Origin: Streptomyces sp. NBC_00234
GTDB taxonomy: Bacteria; Actinomycetota; Actinomycetes; Streptomycetales; Streptomycetaceae
Direction of reading: 5' to 3'
Assembly: GCF_036195325.1 (NCBI RefSeq)
Contig: NZ_CP108101.1
Coordinates: 3,906,001 to 3,970,000 of the forward strand
DNA: 64,000 bases
A program made the translations under genes and the position numbers. Shown one piece after another: positions 8,747 through 17,284 of this stretch. Every line of letters starts with the position of its first letter. The first letter of the stretch is position 1. The notes beneath the pieces are model-generated. The model had not been told where the DNA came from, did not search any database, and saw only the letters and a program-made list of their open reading frames with translations.

Positions 8747-10030
8747 TCAGGCGTGGGAGCCGGTCTTGCGACGGCGTACGACGAACACCGCGCCCGCGCC
8801 GATCACCAGGGCCGCGCCACTCGCGAGGGCGAGCTGCGAGGTCGCGGAGGACGTGCCCGTGGAGGCGAGGCTGCCGCTCACGGGGCTGGCCGACGCGCCG
8901 CTCTGCGGCTGGAGGCCGGAGGTGTTCGGCTTGGTCGTGCTGGGCTTGGCGTCGTCGACCTTGCCGGGCTCACTGCCCGCGGCGGCGATCATGAACTCGT
9001 AGCCCTCGAGGTCGGGGTTCCCGCCGCAGGAGCCGTCCTCGTTGAAGTAGTCACCGGCGACGAAGGTGACGCCGTTGCCCGCGGGGGCCGAGGCGTCGAT
9101 CGTGAGGCGCATCTTGACGTCTGTGTGGGCGCCGGCCTTCAGCGGGCTGATGGCGTCCATGTAGTGCTCGTTGTCGACGGTCTGCCACTTCTTGGACGAG
9201 GCGGACGACCACTGCAGGTGCACCAGGTCGTCGATGTCCTTGAGACCGCTCTTGTCGGTCGCGTGGACGTAGGCGAACGGAAGCACCTCGTCCAGCGTCT
9301 TGTCGGTGCCGTTGGTCACCCGGAGCTTGAAGTTGACCTTCGTACCGGCGACGACCGTGGACGGCAGACCCGTGACGACCGTGGTCAGCTTGGACTCGGG
9401 GACGCATTCCTCGCCGCCCTCACCCTCCTCGGCCGCCTCCTCCTTCGCCTTGGCCAGCGCCTCGTCGGCCGCGGTCTTGTCGGCGAGCGCCGCCTCGGTG
9501 GCGTCCTGCGCCTGGCCCACCGCCCGGGATGCGGCGACCCGCGCGTCGTCGAGCGCGTCACCGGCTGCCACGAACTCGGCATCGGCGGCGGTCTTGGCCT
9601 CACCGGCGGCTGCGGCGGCGGCTTCCGCATCGGTGAGAGCCGTCGCCGCGGCGGTCTTCTCCTCCTCGGTGGCCGTCTCCGGGAGGGCGTCGACCGCCGC
9701 CTCGGCGTCGACGACCGCCTGGTCGGCGGCGGCCTTCGCGGTGGCGGCGTCGGCCGCGGCGGTCTCGGCGGCGTCCAGCGCCACCTTCAGGGGGGCGGTG
9801 TCGGAGAGGAGCGCTTCGAGAGCCGCGTAGGCGGCGTTCTCGGCGGCGACGGCGTCGTCGTACGCCGTCTGCGCCGCGGCGGCGGCCCTTTCCAGCTCCG
9901 AGATGGAGGGCTTCTCCTGCGTCTGGGCTGCCGGCTTTCCGTCGGCGAACGCGGGGGTGACCGACAGCAGGAGAACAGGTGTGGTCACTGCGGCGGCAAC
10001 AGCTGTGGCGAGAATCCGGCGAATCTTCAC
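8747..10030 (-). CDS. Ala-rich cell-wall-anchored protein with LASTG sorting signal
   Basis: 427 aa from GTG, with GAAGGG upstream. A signal peptide (residues 1 to about 29, ILATAVAAAVTTPVLLLSV...AFA) is followed by an about 160-residue Ala-rich heptad region (TAAADAATAKAAADQAVV and similar), predicted to be a long coiled-coil stalk. A globular C-terminal domain of about 150 residues (KLTTVVTGLPSTVVAG, VNFKLRVTNGTDKTL) looks like an Ig-like beta fold. LASTG at 388-392, a hydrophobic helix and the tail RRRK form a class E sortase signal. It should be displayed covalently on peptidoglycan. No sortase gene lies in the window. Confidence 0.85.
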   Translation of the reverse strand: MKIRRILATAVAAAVTTPVLLLSVTPAFADGKPAAQTQEKPSISELERAAAAAQTAYDDAVAAENAAYAALEALLSDTAPLKVALDAAETAAADAATAKAAADQAVVDAEAAVDALPETATEEEKTAAATALTDAEAAAAAAGEAKTAADAEFVAAGDALDDARVAASRAVGQAQDATEAALADKTAADEALAKAKEEAAEEGEGGEECVPESKLTTVVTGLPSTVVAGTKVNFKLRVTNGTDKTLDEVLPFAYVHATDKSGLKDIDDLVHLQWSSASSKKWQTVDNEHYMDAISPLKAGAHTDVKMRLTIDASAPAGNGVTFVAGDYFNEDGSCGGNPDLEGYEFMIAAAGSEPGKVDDAKPSTTKPNTSGLQPQSGASASPVSGSLASTGTSSATSQLALASGAALVIGAGAVFVVRRRKTGSHA

Positions 10031-10542
10031 AAGAGCCCTTCGGGGTCCGAAAAAAGAAGAAGGGGTCGCCGCGGAATAGGACACGCAGATGCGACTTGAG
10101 GTGATCGTATGGCGGGGACAACGATCTGCGGTCACGGGTTTTTCACCTGTTCCGCCCGGCACCACGACACCGGGACAGACAGAAAAGACGAATGGGTGCA
10201 GTTGCTTTCACTCCCTGCCCTTTCGCTGTGATGAATGCCACATGCCGGTGCGGCGTCGCCCGGCGGGGCGTGCGTTGCACGGTGCATCCGGAGAGCCCTT
10301 CGGACGAGAGCAGCCCCGGACCGTGAAGTGGGTTTTCTCGGACCGTAGTTGGACAGGGCGACCGGCCGCACACGGCCGTTAGACTCCGCCGGGTGGACGA
10401 CGACCAGCCGATTTCGGCGCACGCTCGGATCCATCTCGTACCCTCGGCGCCGGGACTGACTGATCCGTCCGGGCAAGGCGATCCAACCGCGGTCCAAAGT
10501 CTGGGCGCTGTCCCGCCACGCCCTGTTCGGTGGCCTCCGGGA
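10031..10542. other. Intergenic region, no convincing gene
   Basis: 512 bp between the LASTG protein start and the immunity-like gene. It should hold the LASTG gene promoter. Short frames exist on both strands but show no family features or coding bias. A GTG at 10393 opens the same frame as the immunity-like gene and is a possible but less likely start for it. Confidence 0.5.
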
Positions 10543-10752
10543 ATGAGCCGGGACGAAGCCGTGCCCCTCGTGCAGCGCCTCCTGGACGTCGACGTCGCCG
10601 ACGAAGCAGAAGGCGACGACATTCTGGAAGTCCTGCGACGCGGGCTCGCATGCCCTCACATCAGCGACTACATCTACTGGGGCCTCGACGCCGAACCGAA
10701 TGCCGGGCAGATCGTCGATCGAGCGTTGGCCTACAGGCCGATCGCACTCTGA
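10543..10752 (+). CDS. Colicin E9-immunity-like (e9imm) small protein
   Basis: 69 aa if started at the ATG in GGGAATGAGCCGG; the frame also opens at GTG 10393 (119 aa). The pattern MSRDEAVPLVQRLLDVD, an acidic segment, then CPHISDYIYWG and a final helix ending in RALAYRPIAL matches the DNase-colicin/pyocin immunity fold (colicin E9 Im: HPSGSDLIYYP). Immunity proteins bind and block HNH-type DNase toxins. No toxin or HNH gene is nearby, so this is an orphan. The start is uncertain because no clear Shine-Dalgarno exists. Confidence 0.65.
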   Translation: MSRDEAVPLVQRLLDVDVADEAEGDDILEVLRRGLACPHISDYIYWGLDAEPNAGQIVDRALAYRPIAL

Positions 10753-10842
10753 CGACTCAGGCGGCGCGGCAAGGGTTTCGCAGTCCGTTCTCGGCGCCCG
10801 TCCCGTGACGACGGCCCGGCCCGGGCCATCGGCGTCGGCTCC

Positions 10843-11436
10843 CTAACGCGGCGCGGTGTCGTCGGCCGGGAATGCGGGGCCGTGGCCCGGGACGATCACG
10901 TCTGCGGCGGTGAGTACCCGGAGCCGGGATGCCAGGAGCAGGTCGTGGTCCGGGGCGACCGGGTCGTCCACCGGGCCGTTGGGGCGCCACCACAGGTCGC
11001 CGACGAAGGCCACGACGCCCGACTCCGTGCCTGCCAGCAGGGTGATGTCCTCGCGGCTGTGGCCCGGGGTGCGGATCAGCCTGAGCGACGGGGTCAGTTC
11101 GTAGCCCTCGGCGTCGCGGTCGGTCCACTGGTCGTTGAGGTAGATCGCCTTGTGGTCGTGGACGCGAGCGTTGCCGAAGAGGCCGACGTTCATGGTGTTG
11201 TCCGGGTGGTGGTGACTGAGCACCACATCGGTGATGTCGTCGGGGCCGATCCCCGCCTCGGCGAGCGGGCCGAGGATCCGGTCGCGGCCGGCCACCATGC
11301 CCGGGTCGACGATCACGCGGTGCTCCCCGTCGCTGATGTACGAGACGGTGGCGGCCACCCCGGGGCCGGTGGAGAGGGTGTAACCCGTGGTCAGGATGCG
11401 GTAGTCGGCGCTGCGTCCGAGCGGTGCGTCTGTCAT
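10843..11436 (-). CDS. MBL-fold metallo-hydrolase
   Basis: 197 aa. Metallo-beta-lactamase fold: VIVDPGM strand, metal motif SHHHPDN (the usual HxHxDH ends in H; here N), TPGHS, the FVGDLWW aspartate and the final PGHGPAF histidine. The size and order resemble MBLAC1-like small hydrolases. It is divergent from the DJ-1/AraC regulator with an 82-bp spacer, suggesting a regulator-target pair. The substrate is unknown. Confidence 0.82.
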   Translation of the reverse strand: MTDAPLGRSADYRILTTGYTLSTGPGVAATVSYISDGEHRVIVDPGMVAGRDRILGPLAEAGIGPDDITDVVLSHHHPDNTMNVGLFGNARVHDHKAIYLNDQWTDRDAEGYELTPSLRLIRTPGHSREDITLLAGTESGVVAFVGDLWWRPNGPVDDPVAPDHDLLLASRLRVLTAADVIVPGHGPAFPADDTAPR

Positions 11437-11518
11437 GTCCCCAAGTCTTCGGCACGGCCCCCTCCTTCACGAGTGGCCGTGCTGCCACCGATCGCAGGAA
11501 TCGTGCCACACTGCCCGC

Positions 11519-12475
11519 ATGCCCCCCTTCGTGTCCGTCGCCGCCTATGCCTCGCCCGGCGTCGGCATGCTCGGAGCCGGCATCGTCTCCGAGGTGTTCG
11601 ACGCGCGGGGCCCGGACCTGCCGCGCTTCGACTTCGCCCTGTGCACGGACCGGCCGGGGCGGATCCGCAGCGATGTCGGGCTGCCGATCGTGGCCGAGCA
11701 CGGACTGGACCGGCTGGCCGAGGCCGACCTGGTGATCGCCCTGCCGTGGGCGGACTTCCGTACCCCGCCGGGACCCGCCGTGCTCGACGCACTGACCGCC
11801 GCGCACGGGCGCGGCGCACTCGTCGCGGGTCAGTGCGTCGGCGCTTTCGCGCTCGCCGCCGCCGGTCTGCTCGACGGGCGGCGGGCGACCACCCACTGGC
11901 GGTTCACCGGGCTGCTGGCCGAGCGGCACCCGGACGTCACCGTCGAACCCGACGCCCTGTACATCGACGAAGGCCGGATCGTCACGGGCGCCGGAGCCGC
12001 CGCCGGGTTCGACCTGTGTCTGCACCTCCTGCGGCGGGAGTACGGCGCCGCCACGGCCAACGCCATCGCCCGTGATCTGGTCCTGCCGTCCCACCGCGAC
12101 GGAGGACAGGCCCAGTACCTGGCCACGCCGGCCCCCGAGGACTGCCAGGACGACCGGCTCGCGGACGTGCTGGACTGGGCCCGTGAGCACCTCCACGAGT
12201 CGCTTCCCGTGGCGGAGCTGGCCCGCCGGGCGCTGATGAGCAGGCGGTCCTTCGCCCGCCGCTTCGCCGCCTCGACCGGCACCACCCCGCACGCCTGGCT
12301 GCTCGGGCTGCGGCTCAGCCGTGCCGAGGAACTCCTGGAGACCACGGACCTGCCCGTCGAGGAGATCGCCCGGCTGGTCGGTTTCGGCAGCGCCGCGGTT
12401 CTGCGCTCGCAGTTCGTACGGCGTCGGGGTGTACCGCCCCGCTCCTACCGCCGTTCCTTCACCCGCACGCCGTAG
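11519..12475 (+). CDS. GlxA-type regulator: DJ-1/PfpI domain plus AraC HTH
   Basis: 318 aa. Residues 1 to about 185 form a class I glutamine amidotransferase-like DJ-1/PfpI domain with the nucleophile-elbow motif VAGQCVGAFALAAAG. Residues about 210-315 are an AraC double helix-turn-helix (LARRALMSRRSFARRFAAST; EEIARLVGFGSAAVLRSQF; GVPPRSYRRSF). Relatives are usually activators of nearby catabolic or stress genes. The ATG at 11519 lies next to the first DJ-1 strand. The divergent MBL hydrolase is the probable target. Confidence 0.88.
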   Translation: MPPFVSVAAYASPGVGMLGAGIVSEVFDARGPDLPRFDFALCTDRPGRIRSDVGLPIVAEHGLDRLAEADLVIALPWADFRTPPGPAVLDALTAAHGRGALVAGQCVGAFALAAAGLLDGRRATTHWRFTGLLAERHPDVTVEPDALYIDEGRIVTGAGAAAGFDLCLHLLRREYGAATANAIARDLVLPSHRDGGQAQYLATPAPEDCQDDRLADVLDWAREHLHESLPVAELARRALMSRRSFARRFAASTGTTPHAWLLGLRLSRAEELLETTDLPVEEIARLVGFGSAAVLRSQFVRRRGVPPRSYRRSFTRTP

Positions 12476-12561
12476 CCGGAGCGGAGGCAGGTGCGGGGCA
12501 TCCCCGCCCACCGTGCGTGCCAGACACCGCGCGGCAGACGGAAGTTTGACGACAGACCCTT

Positions 12562-12583
12562 GGGCCTCTCGTTTGGATCATGC
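12562..12583 (-). repeat. End fragment of the 164-bp mobile element
   Basis: Twenty-two bases identical to one terminal repeat of the full elements at 48225 and 60231 (core CTCGTTTGGATCATGC), with the rest missing. It lies 47 bp upstream of the TetR start, inside that gene's promoter region. Orientation follows the right terminus of the full copies, inverted. Confidence 0.75.
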
Positions 12584-12629
12584 GGGACCGACCGTGGCAG
12601 GAAACTCTGAATGATGGTTCACTCCTTCC

Positions 12630-13271
12630 ATGGCCTACCGCAAGACCCCCGCCGAAATCCGTCGGCTCGAAGCCGCCCGGGAGCACCTGATCGCCTGCGC
12701 CACCTCGGTCGTCGCCGAAGTGGGCTGGTCACAGGCATCGGTGACCGCGGTCGCCGACTCGGCCGGCATCGCGGCCGGCTCCGTCTACCAGCACTTCCCG
12801 TCCAAGGCGGCGCTCGCCGTGGAGGTGTTCCGGCGGGCCGCCGCACGCGAGGTGGAGGTGCTCGGCGAGGTCCTGCACGGACCAGGCGACCCGGTCGAGC
12901 GACTCGGTCGCGGTGTGGAGGTCTTCGCCCGCCGGGCCCTGGAGAACCGCGGACTGGCCTACGCCCTGCTCGCCGCCCCCGCCGAACCCGCGGTCGGCGC
13001 CGAGCGCCTCGACTTCCGCCGCCGCTACCGCGCGCTGTTCGCCGAGGTGGTGCACGAGGGCATCGCGGCCGAGCTGCTGCCCGCGCAGAACGGCGAGATC
13101 ACCGCCGCCGCACTCACCGGAGCGATCGGCGAGGTCCTCGTCGACCCGCTCGGCAGCCCGGACGAGAGCGCCACCGACGGGCTTCTGGCCGAACTCACCG
13201 CCACGGCGCTGCGCTGCGCGGGCGCCGCGACCGCCCGAACCGACCCGGCTCCCCCGGAGGAGGCACCATGA
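12630..13271 (+). CDS. TetR-family repressor
   Basis: 213 aa. N-terminal HTH ASVTAVADSAGIAAGSVYQ followed by HFPSKAALAVEVF; the C-terminal ligand domain is unassigned. It overlaps the acyl-CoA dehydrogenase gene by four bases (ATGA), so the two are translationally coupled and the regulator probably controls its own operon. The promoter region contains a remnant of the mobile repeat. Confidence 0.9.
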   Translation: MAYRKTPAEIRRLEAAREHLIACATSVVAEVGWSQASVTAVADSAGIAAGSVYQHFPSKAALAVEVFRRAAAREVEVLGEVLHGPGDPVERLGRGVEVFARRALENRGLAYALLAAPAEPAVGAERLDFRRRYRALFAEVVHEGIAAELLPAQNGEITAAALTGAIGEVLVDPLGSPDESATDGLLAELTATALRCAGAATARTDPAPPEEAP

Positions 13272-14941
13272 CCACCGCCACGACCACGACCACGCTCCCG
13301 CCGAGCAGTCACCCCACCGCGGCGACCCACGAGGTGACCAACCAGGTCCCGCCGCTGACCGGATACGACGCCGCGGACGACCCGGTCCTGCTCGAAGGCG
13401 TACACCGGGAAGGCGCCGGCTGGCACGTGGACGAGCTGCACCGCTTCGGCCGTCTGGTCGGCAGCGAGGAGGCGCAGCAGTGGGCGGACCGGGCCAACCG
13501 CCACGAGCCCGAGCTGCGTACCCACGACCGCTACGGCCACCGCGTGGACGAGGTCGAGTTCCACCCCGCGTACCACTCCCTGATGGACGCGTCGGTGAGC
13601 GCCGGCATCGCGGGCGCCGCCTGGGCCGACGAGCGCCCCGGCGCCCATGTGGCGCGGGCCGGGACCTTCATGCTGGCCACGATGCTGGAAGCGGGGCACC
13701 TGTGCCCGGTCTCCATGACGTACGCGGTGGTCCCCGCCCTGCGTCACGCCCCCGAGCTCGCGAAGACGTACGAGCCGCTGCTCACCAGCCGCACCTACGA
13801 GCCCGGGCTGCGCACGCCGTCCGAGAAGCGCGGACTGCTCGCCGGAATGGGCATGACGGAGAAGCAGGGCGGCACGGATGTCCGGGCCAACACGACCACG
13901 GCGGCCGTGCAGGCGGACGGCACGTGGCGGCTGCGCGGGCACAAGTGGTTCACCAGCGCTCCGATGAACGACCTGTTCCTCGTGCTGGCGCAGGCCCCCG
14001 GCGGCCTGTCGTGCTTCCTCGTCCCCCGCGTCCTGCCCGACGGCAGCCGCAACACGTTCCGCATCCAGCGGCTCAAGGACAAGCTCGGCAACCGCTCCAA
14101 CGCGAGCAGCGAGCCCGAGTTCGACGACACGGTGGCCTGGCTCGTCGGCGACGAGGGCAAGGGCGTGCGCACCATCATCGACATGGTCACGATGACCCGC
14201 CTCGACTGCGTGCTCGGCTCGGCGGCCGGCACCCGTGCCGCTCTCGCGCAGGCCGCCCACCATGTCCGCCACCGTGCGGTGTTCGGCGCCAAGCTGATCG
14301 ACCAGCCCCTGATGCGCAACGTGATCGCCGATCTCGCCGTGGAGTCCGAGGCCGCGACCACGCTCGCGCTGCGGCTGGCCGGGGCGGCCGACCGGGCCCA
14401 TCGGGGCGACGACCGGGAGCGGGCCTTCCTGCGCCTGGCGACGGCCGTCGGCAAGTACTGGGTGTGCAAGCGGCAGCCCGCCGCGGTCGCCGAGGCGCTG
14501 GAATGCCTGGGCGGCAACGGTTATGACGAAGCATCAGGCATGCCGCGGCTGTACCGCGAAGCCCCGCTGAACGGCATCTGGGAGGGCTCGGGCAATGTGA
14601 ACGCCCTCGACATGCTGCGGGCCCTGGCCCGTGAGCCCGAGGCCCTCGACGCCTTCCGTACGGAGATCGGGGCGGCGGCCGGAGCGGACCGGCGGCTCGA
14701 CGCGGCCTGGCGCGAGCTGCAGGGCGAACTCGTACTCACCGAGGACGCTCCCCTGCGCGCCCGCCGGGTCATCGAACGGGCCGCACTCGTCCTCCAGGGC
14801 TCGCTGCTGGTCCGCCACGCCCCGGCCGCCGTCGCCGACGCCTTCTGCGCCTCGCGGCTGGCCGGTGACCGGGGACTCGCCTTCGGGACGCTGCCGCCCG
14901 GCGCGGACTTCACGGGGCTGCTGGAGCGGCTGCCCGTCTGA
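13268..14941 (+). CDS. AidB-like acyl-CoA dehydrogenase
   Basis: 557 aa, longer than ordinary acyl-CoA dehydrogenases (about 380) and equal to the AidB group. Signs are the N-terminal NQVPPLTGYDAADDPVLLEG, the flavin-contact GMGMTEKQGGTDVRANTT, the WFTSAPMNDLFLVLA strand, and GGNGYDEASGMPRLYREAP followed by NGIWEGSGNV. AidB of E. coli is an FAD protein of the alkylation response that also binds DNA; actinobacterial relatives are poorly defined. It is co-transcribed with the TetR gene. An ordinary isovaleryl-CoA-type dehydrogenase function is the alternative. Confidence 0.88.
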   Translation: MTTATTTTTLPPSSHPTAATHEVTNQVPPLTGYDAADDPVLLEGVHREGAGWHVDELHRFGRLVGSEEAQQWADRANRHEPELRTHDRYGHRVDEVEFHPAYHSLMDASVSAGIAGAAWADERPGAHVARAGTFMLATMLEAGHLCPVSMTYAVVPALRHAPELAKTYEPLLTSRTYEPGLRTPSEKRGLLAGMGMTEKQGGTDVRANTTTAAVQADGTWRLRGHKWFTSAPMNDLFLVLAQAPGGLSCFLVPRVLPDGSRNTFRIQRLKDKLGNRSNASSEPEFDDTVAWLVGDEGKGVRTIIDMVTMTRLDCVLGSAAGTRAALAQAAHHVRHRAVFGAKLIDQPLMRNVIADLAVESEAATTLALRLAGAADRAHRGDDRERAFLRLATAVGKYWVCKRQPAAVAEALECLGGNGYDEASGMPRLYREAPLNGIWEGSGNVNALDMLRALAREPEALDAFRTEIGAAAGADRRLDAAWRELQGELVLTEDAPLRARRVIERAALVLQGSLLVRHAPAAVADAFCASRLAGDRGLAFGTLPPGADFTGLLERLPV

Positions 14942-15279
14942 CGCGGGTCCGTCCGGGGCGATGGGCCGCGGCCGGCCTCCCGCACGGTGCGGGTGGCCGG
15001 TGGCGGCGCCGCGGCGACCGCCGCCACGACCACCGCAGGTTCATGTTCATGAACAGGAATCATGTACGTAACTATTGACGTGGTCACGACAGGGTTTTAG
15101 CGTCGGAGAAAGCGCTTGCTCCCCCACACCACGATGCCCTGTCGAACGGTCTGTTCATACACCAGAACAAGCCGTCGTCTCGGCATCAACAGCCGTTCCC
15201 CACCCGGCCGTTCCCCGTCCACGGGCGCACCTCACCCACCCCTGGCCGGACGAACCACCCCCCCCCCTGGAGACGAACG
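14942..15279. promoter_or_regulatory. Regulatory region of the pectate lyase gene
   Basis: 338 bp. Contains a perfect 12-bp palindrome TGTTCATGAACA (15044-15055), a sigma-HrdB-type promoter TTGACG at 15075-15080, 17 bp, TAGCGT at 15098-15103, a LacI-type palindrome GAAAGCGCTTGC centred on AAGCGCTT at 15110-15117 just past the -10 box, and TGTTC-8 bp-GAACA at 15152-15169. The LacI-like site is placed to block initiation. The two TGTTC/GAACA sites share half-sites and could bind a second regulator such as an IclR-type protein. No gene is seen. Confidence 0.6.
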
Positions 15280-16854
15280 ATGCAAATGAGACCCGTCATC
15301 GCGTGCGTCGGCCTGCTGGCCGGCTCGCTCGTCGCGCTGTCCGGCACCACGGCGCAGGCCGCGTCCGTCCGGTACGAGGCCGAGCGCTCCCCCGCCGTCT
15401 GCACCGGCGCCATCGAATCGGAATGGCCCGGCTACTCGGACAGCGGCTTCTGCAACGCCGACAACGCGGTGGGCGCCTCCGCGCAGTTCACCGTGAACGC
15501 CGCCGCCGCGGGCACCGCCACGCTTCAGGTCCGGTTCGCCAACGGAACGACCACCGCCCGGCCCGCGACCGTCACGGTCAACGGATCGGCGGCCACCTCC
15601 GCGTCCTTCGAGGGCACCGGCGCATGGGGCACGTGGGTGACCAAGACAGTCACCGTGCCGGTGCGCGCGGGCAGCAACACGATCCAGCTCAGCCCGACCA
15701 CGGCCAACGGGCTGCCCAATGTCGACTACCTCGACGTCGAGACGGGGGGCACCACGCCCCCGCCGACCGGCTCCGCGCTGTACGTGGCACCGAACGGCAG
15801 CGAGAGCGCAGCCGGGACGGAGACGGCGCCCACCACGCTCGCCTCGGCGATCTCCCGCGTCGGTTCCGGCGGGACGATCCTCATGCGCGGCGGGACGTAC
15901 TCCCTCGCGCAGACCGTCACCATCGCCCCGGGCAACAACGGCACCGCCGCGGCCCCGACGGAGCTGTCCGCCTACCCGGGCGAGACTCCCGTGCTGAACT
16001 TCTCCGCCCAGGCCGAGGACCCCGCCAACCGCGGGCTCGCCGTGAACGGCGACTACTGGCACGTCAAGGGCCTCGTCGTCGAGCACGCCGGTGACAACGG
16101 GATCTTCGTCGGCGGCCACCACAACACCCTCGAACGCACGGTGACGCGCTTCAACCGCGACACCGGCCTGCAGCTCTCGCGGATCGCCTCCACCACTCCG
16201 CGCGACCAGTGGCCGTCCGACAACCTCGTCCTCAGCGCCGAGTCGCACGACAACGCCGACTCCGACGGCGAGGACGCCGACGGCTTCGCGGCGAAGCTCA
16301 CCGTCGGCTCCGGCAACGTCTTCCGCTACGCCGTGTCGCACAACAACATCGACGACGGCTGGGACCTCTACACCAAGACCGACACCGGCCCCATCGGCGC
16401 GGTGACCATCGAGGACTCCCTCGCCTACGAGAACGGCACGTTGAGCGACGGGTCCCAGAACTCCAGCGGTGACCGCAACGGCTACAAGCTCGGCGGCGAG
16501 GACATCGGGGTCGACCACGTGATCCGGCGCAGCATCGCGTACGACAACGGCAAGCACGGATTCACGTACAACAGGAATCTCGGCACGATGTCGGTCTCGG
16601 ACAACGTCAGCATCGACAACGCCGAGCGCAACTTCTCCTTCGACGGCGGCACTTCGGTGTTCCGCAACAACGTCTCGTGCCGCAGTTCCAGCGGCACGAA
16701 CGACAAGACCGTGGGCGACGCCGACGCCACGAACCAGTTCTGGTCCGGCACGAACGGCTCCCGGTGCTCCGCGTACGCGGGCGCACTGGACTGGTCCTAC
16801 GCCTCGGACGGCCGCCTCGCCGTGACCTTCGGCGGCAGCCGGGTGACGCCGTAG
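15280..16854 (+). CDS. Secreted pectate lyase, PL9 family with N-terminal CBM35-like domain
   Basis: 524 aa. Signal peptide to about residue 28 (LLAGSLVALSGTTAQA). A beta-sandwich carbohydrate-binding module, about residues 30-155 (VRYEAERSPAV ... NVDYLDVE), is typical of CBM35. After a Thr/Pro linker, a right-handed beta-helix carries the PL9 signatures: the calcium-site acidic stretch DSDGEDADGFAAK, IDDGWDLYTK, and NGYKLGGED, whose lysine matches the catalytic base of Pel9A-type enzymes. It should cleave polygalacturonate by beta-elimination outside the cell. It is preceded by a clear promoter with operator palindromes and followed by a terminator. Confidence 0.9.
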   Translation: MQMRPVIACVGLLAGSLVALSGTTAQAASVRYEAERSPAVCTGAIESEWPGYSDSGFCNADNAVGASAQFTVNAAAAGTATLQVRFANGTTTARPATVTVNGSAATSASFEGTGAWGTWVTKTVTVPVRAGSNTIQLSPTTANGLPNVDYLDVETGGTTPPPTGSALYVAPNGSESAAGTETAPTTLASAISRVGSGGTILMRGGTYSLAQTVTIAPGNNGTAAAPTELSAYPGETPVLNFSAQAEDPANRGLAVNGDYWHVKGLVVEHAGDNGIFVGGHHNTLERTVTRFNRDTGLQLSRIASTTPRDQWPSDNLVLSAESHDNADSDGEDADGFAAKLTVGSGNVFRYAVSHNNIDDGWDLYTKTDTGPIGAVTIEDSLAYENGTLSDGSQNSSGDRNGYKLGGEDIGVDHVIRRSIAYDNGKHGFTYNRNLGTMSVSDNVSIDNAERNFSFDGGTSVFRNNVSCRSSSGTNDKTVGDADATNQFWSGTNGSRCSAYAGALDWSYASDGRLAVTFGGSRVTP

Positions 16855-16873
16855 CCGACCGGTAGCACCGAAA

Positions 16874-16902
16874 GAAGGCCCAGGTCGGTGACCTGGGCCT
16901 TC
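16874..16902. terminator. Terminator
   Basis: Perfect 13-bp stem GAAGGCCCAGGTC / GACCTGGGCCTTC with a 3-base loop, 20 bp after the pectate lyase stop. It also serves the convergent GvpU-like gene. Confidence 0.85.
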
Positions 16903-16930
16903 GTCGTTCCCGTAGCCGGGGCGGTGGGGG

Positions 16931-17284
16931 TCAGTCGTAGCTGAAGTCGCCCACCGTCCAGGCGCTGACGTCGTCGATCGACACCCGGTACATCCCGCCG
17001 GTCTCCGGGATGCCGACGGTGCCCTGGAGGATGCGGGCGACGTGGAAGTGCAGGTGGGTGGGCGGGCCGTTCCTCCCCGGGGAGGCGGTGAAGATGCCGG
17101 AGAACTCGCCCAGCCGGGCGGAATCCGTCAGGACCTCCGACACGCGCTGCCGCCACACGGCTTCGGGAGCCAGCCGGCCGGTGATGACAGCACCACCGGT
17201 GACCACGGTCAGGGACATCTGATTGCTGTGCCCGGACTCCACCAGTGCGGCGATGTCCACGAGCAGCTCGTCGGTCTTCGACAT
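16931..17284 (-). CDS. GvpU-like protein
   Basis: 117 aa from the ATG at 17284. MSKTDELLVDIAALVESG, MSLTVVTGGAVITGRL and the C-terminal HLHFHVARILQGTVGIP with VSIDDVSAWTVGDF resemble gas-vesicle accessory protein GvpU, in which a small beta domain begins the same way. The frame stays open to 17428, but the extra 48 residues have no family match. No gas-vesicle structural gene (gvpA) is in the window, so this may be a solitary relative with another function. Confidence 0.55.
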   Translation of the reverse strand: MSKTDELLVDIAALVESGHSNQMSLTVVTGGAVITGRLAPEAVWRQRVSEVLTDSARLGEFSGIFTASPGRNGPPTHLHFHVARILQGTVGIPETGGMYRVSIDDVSAWTVGDFSYD

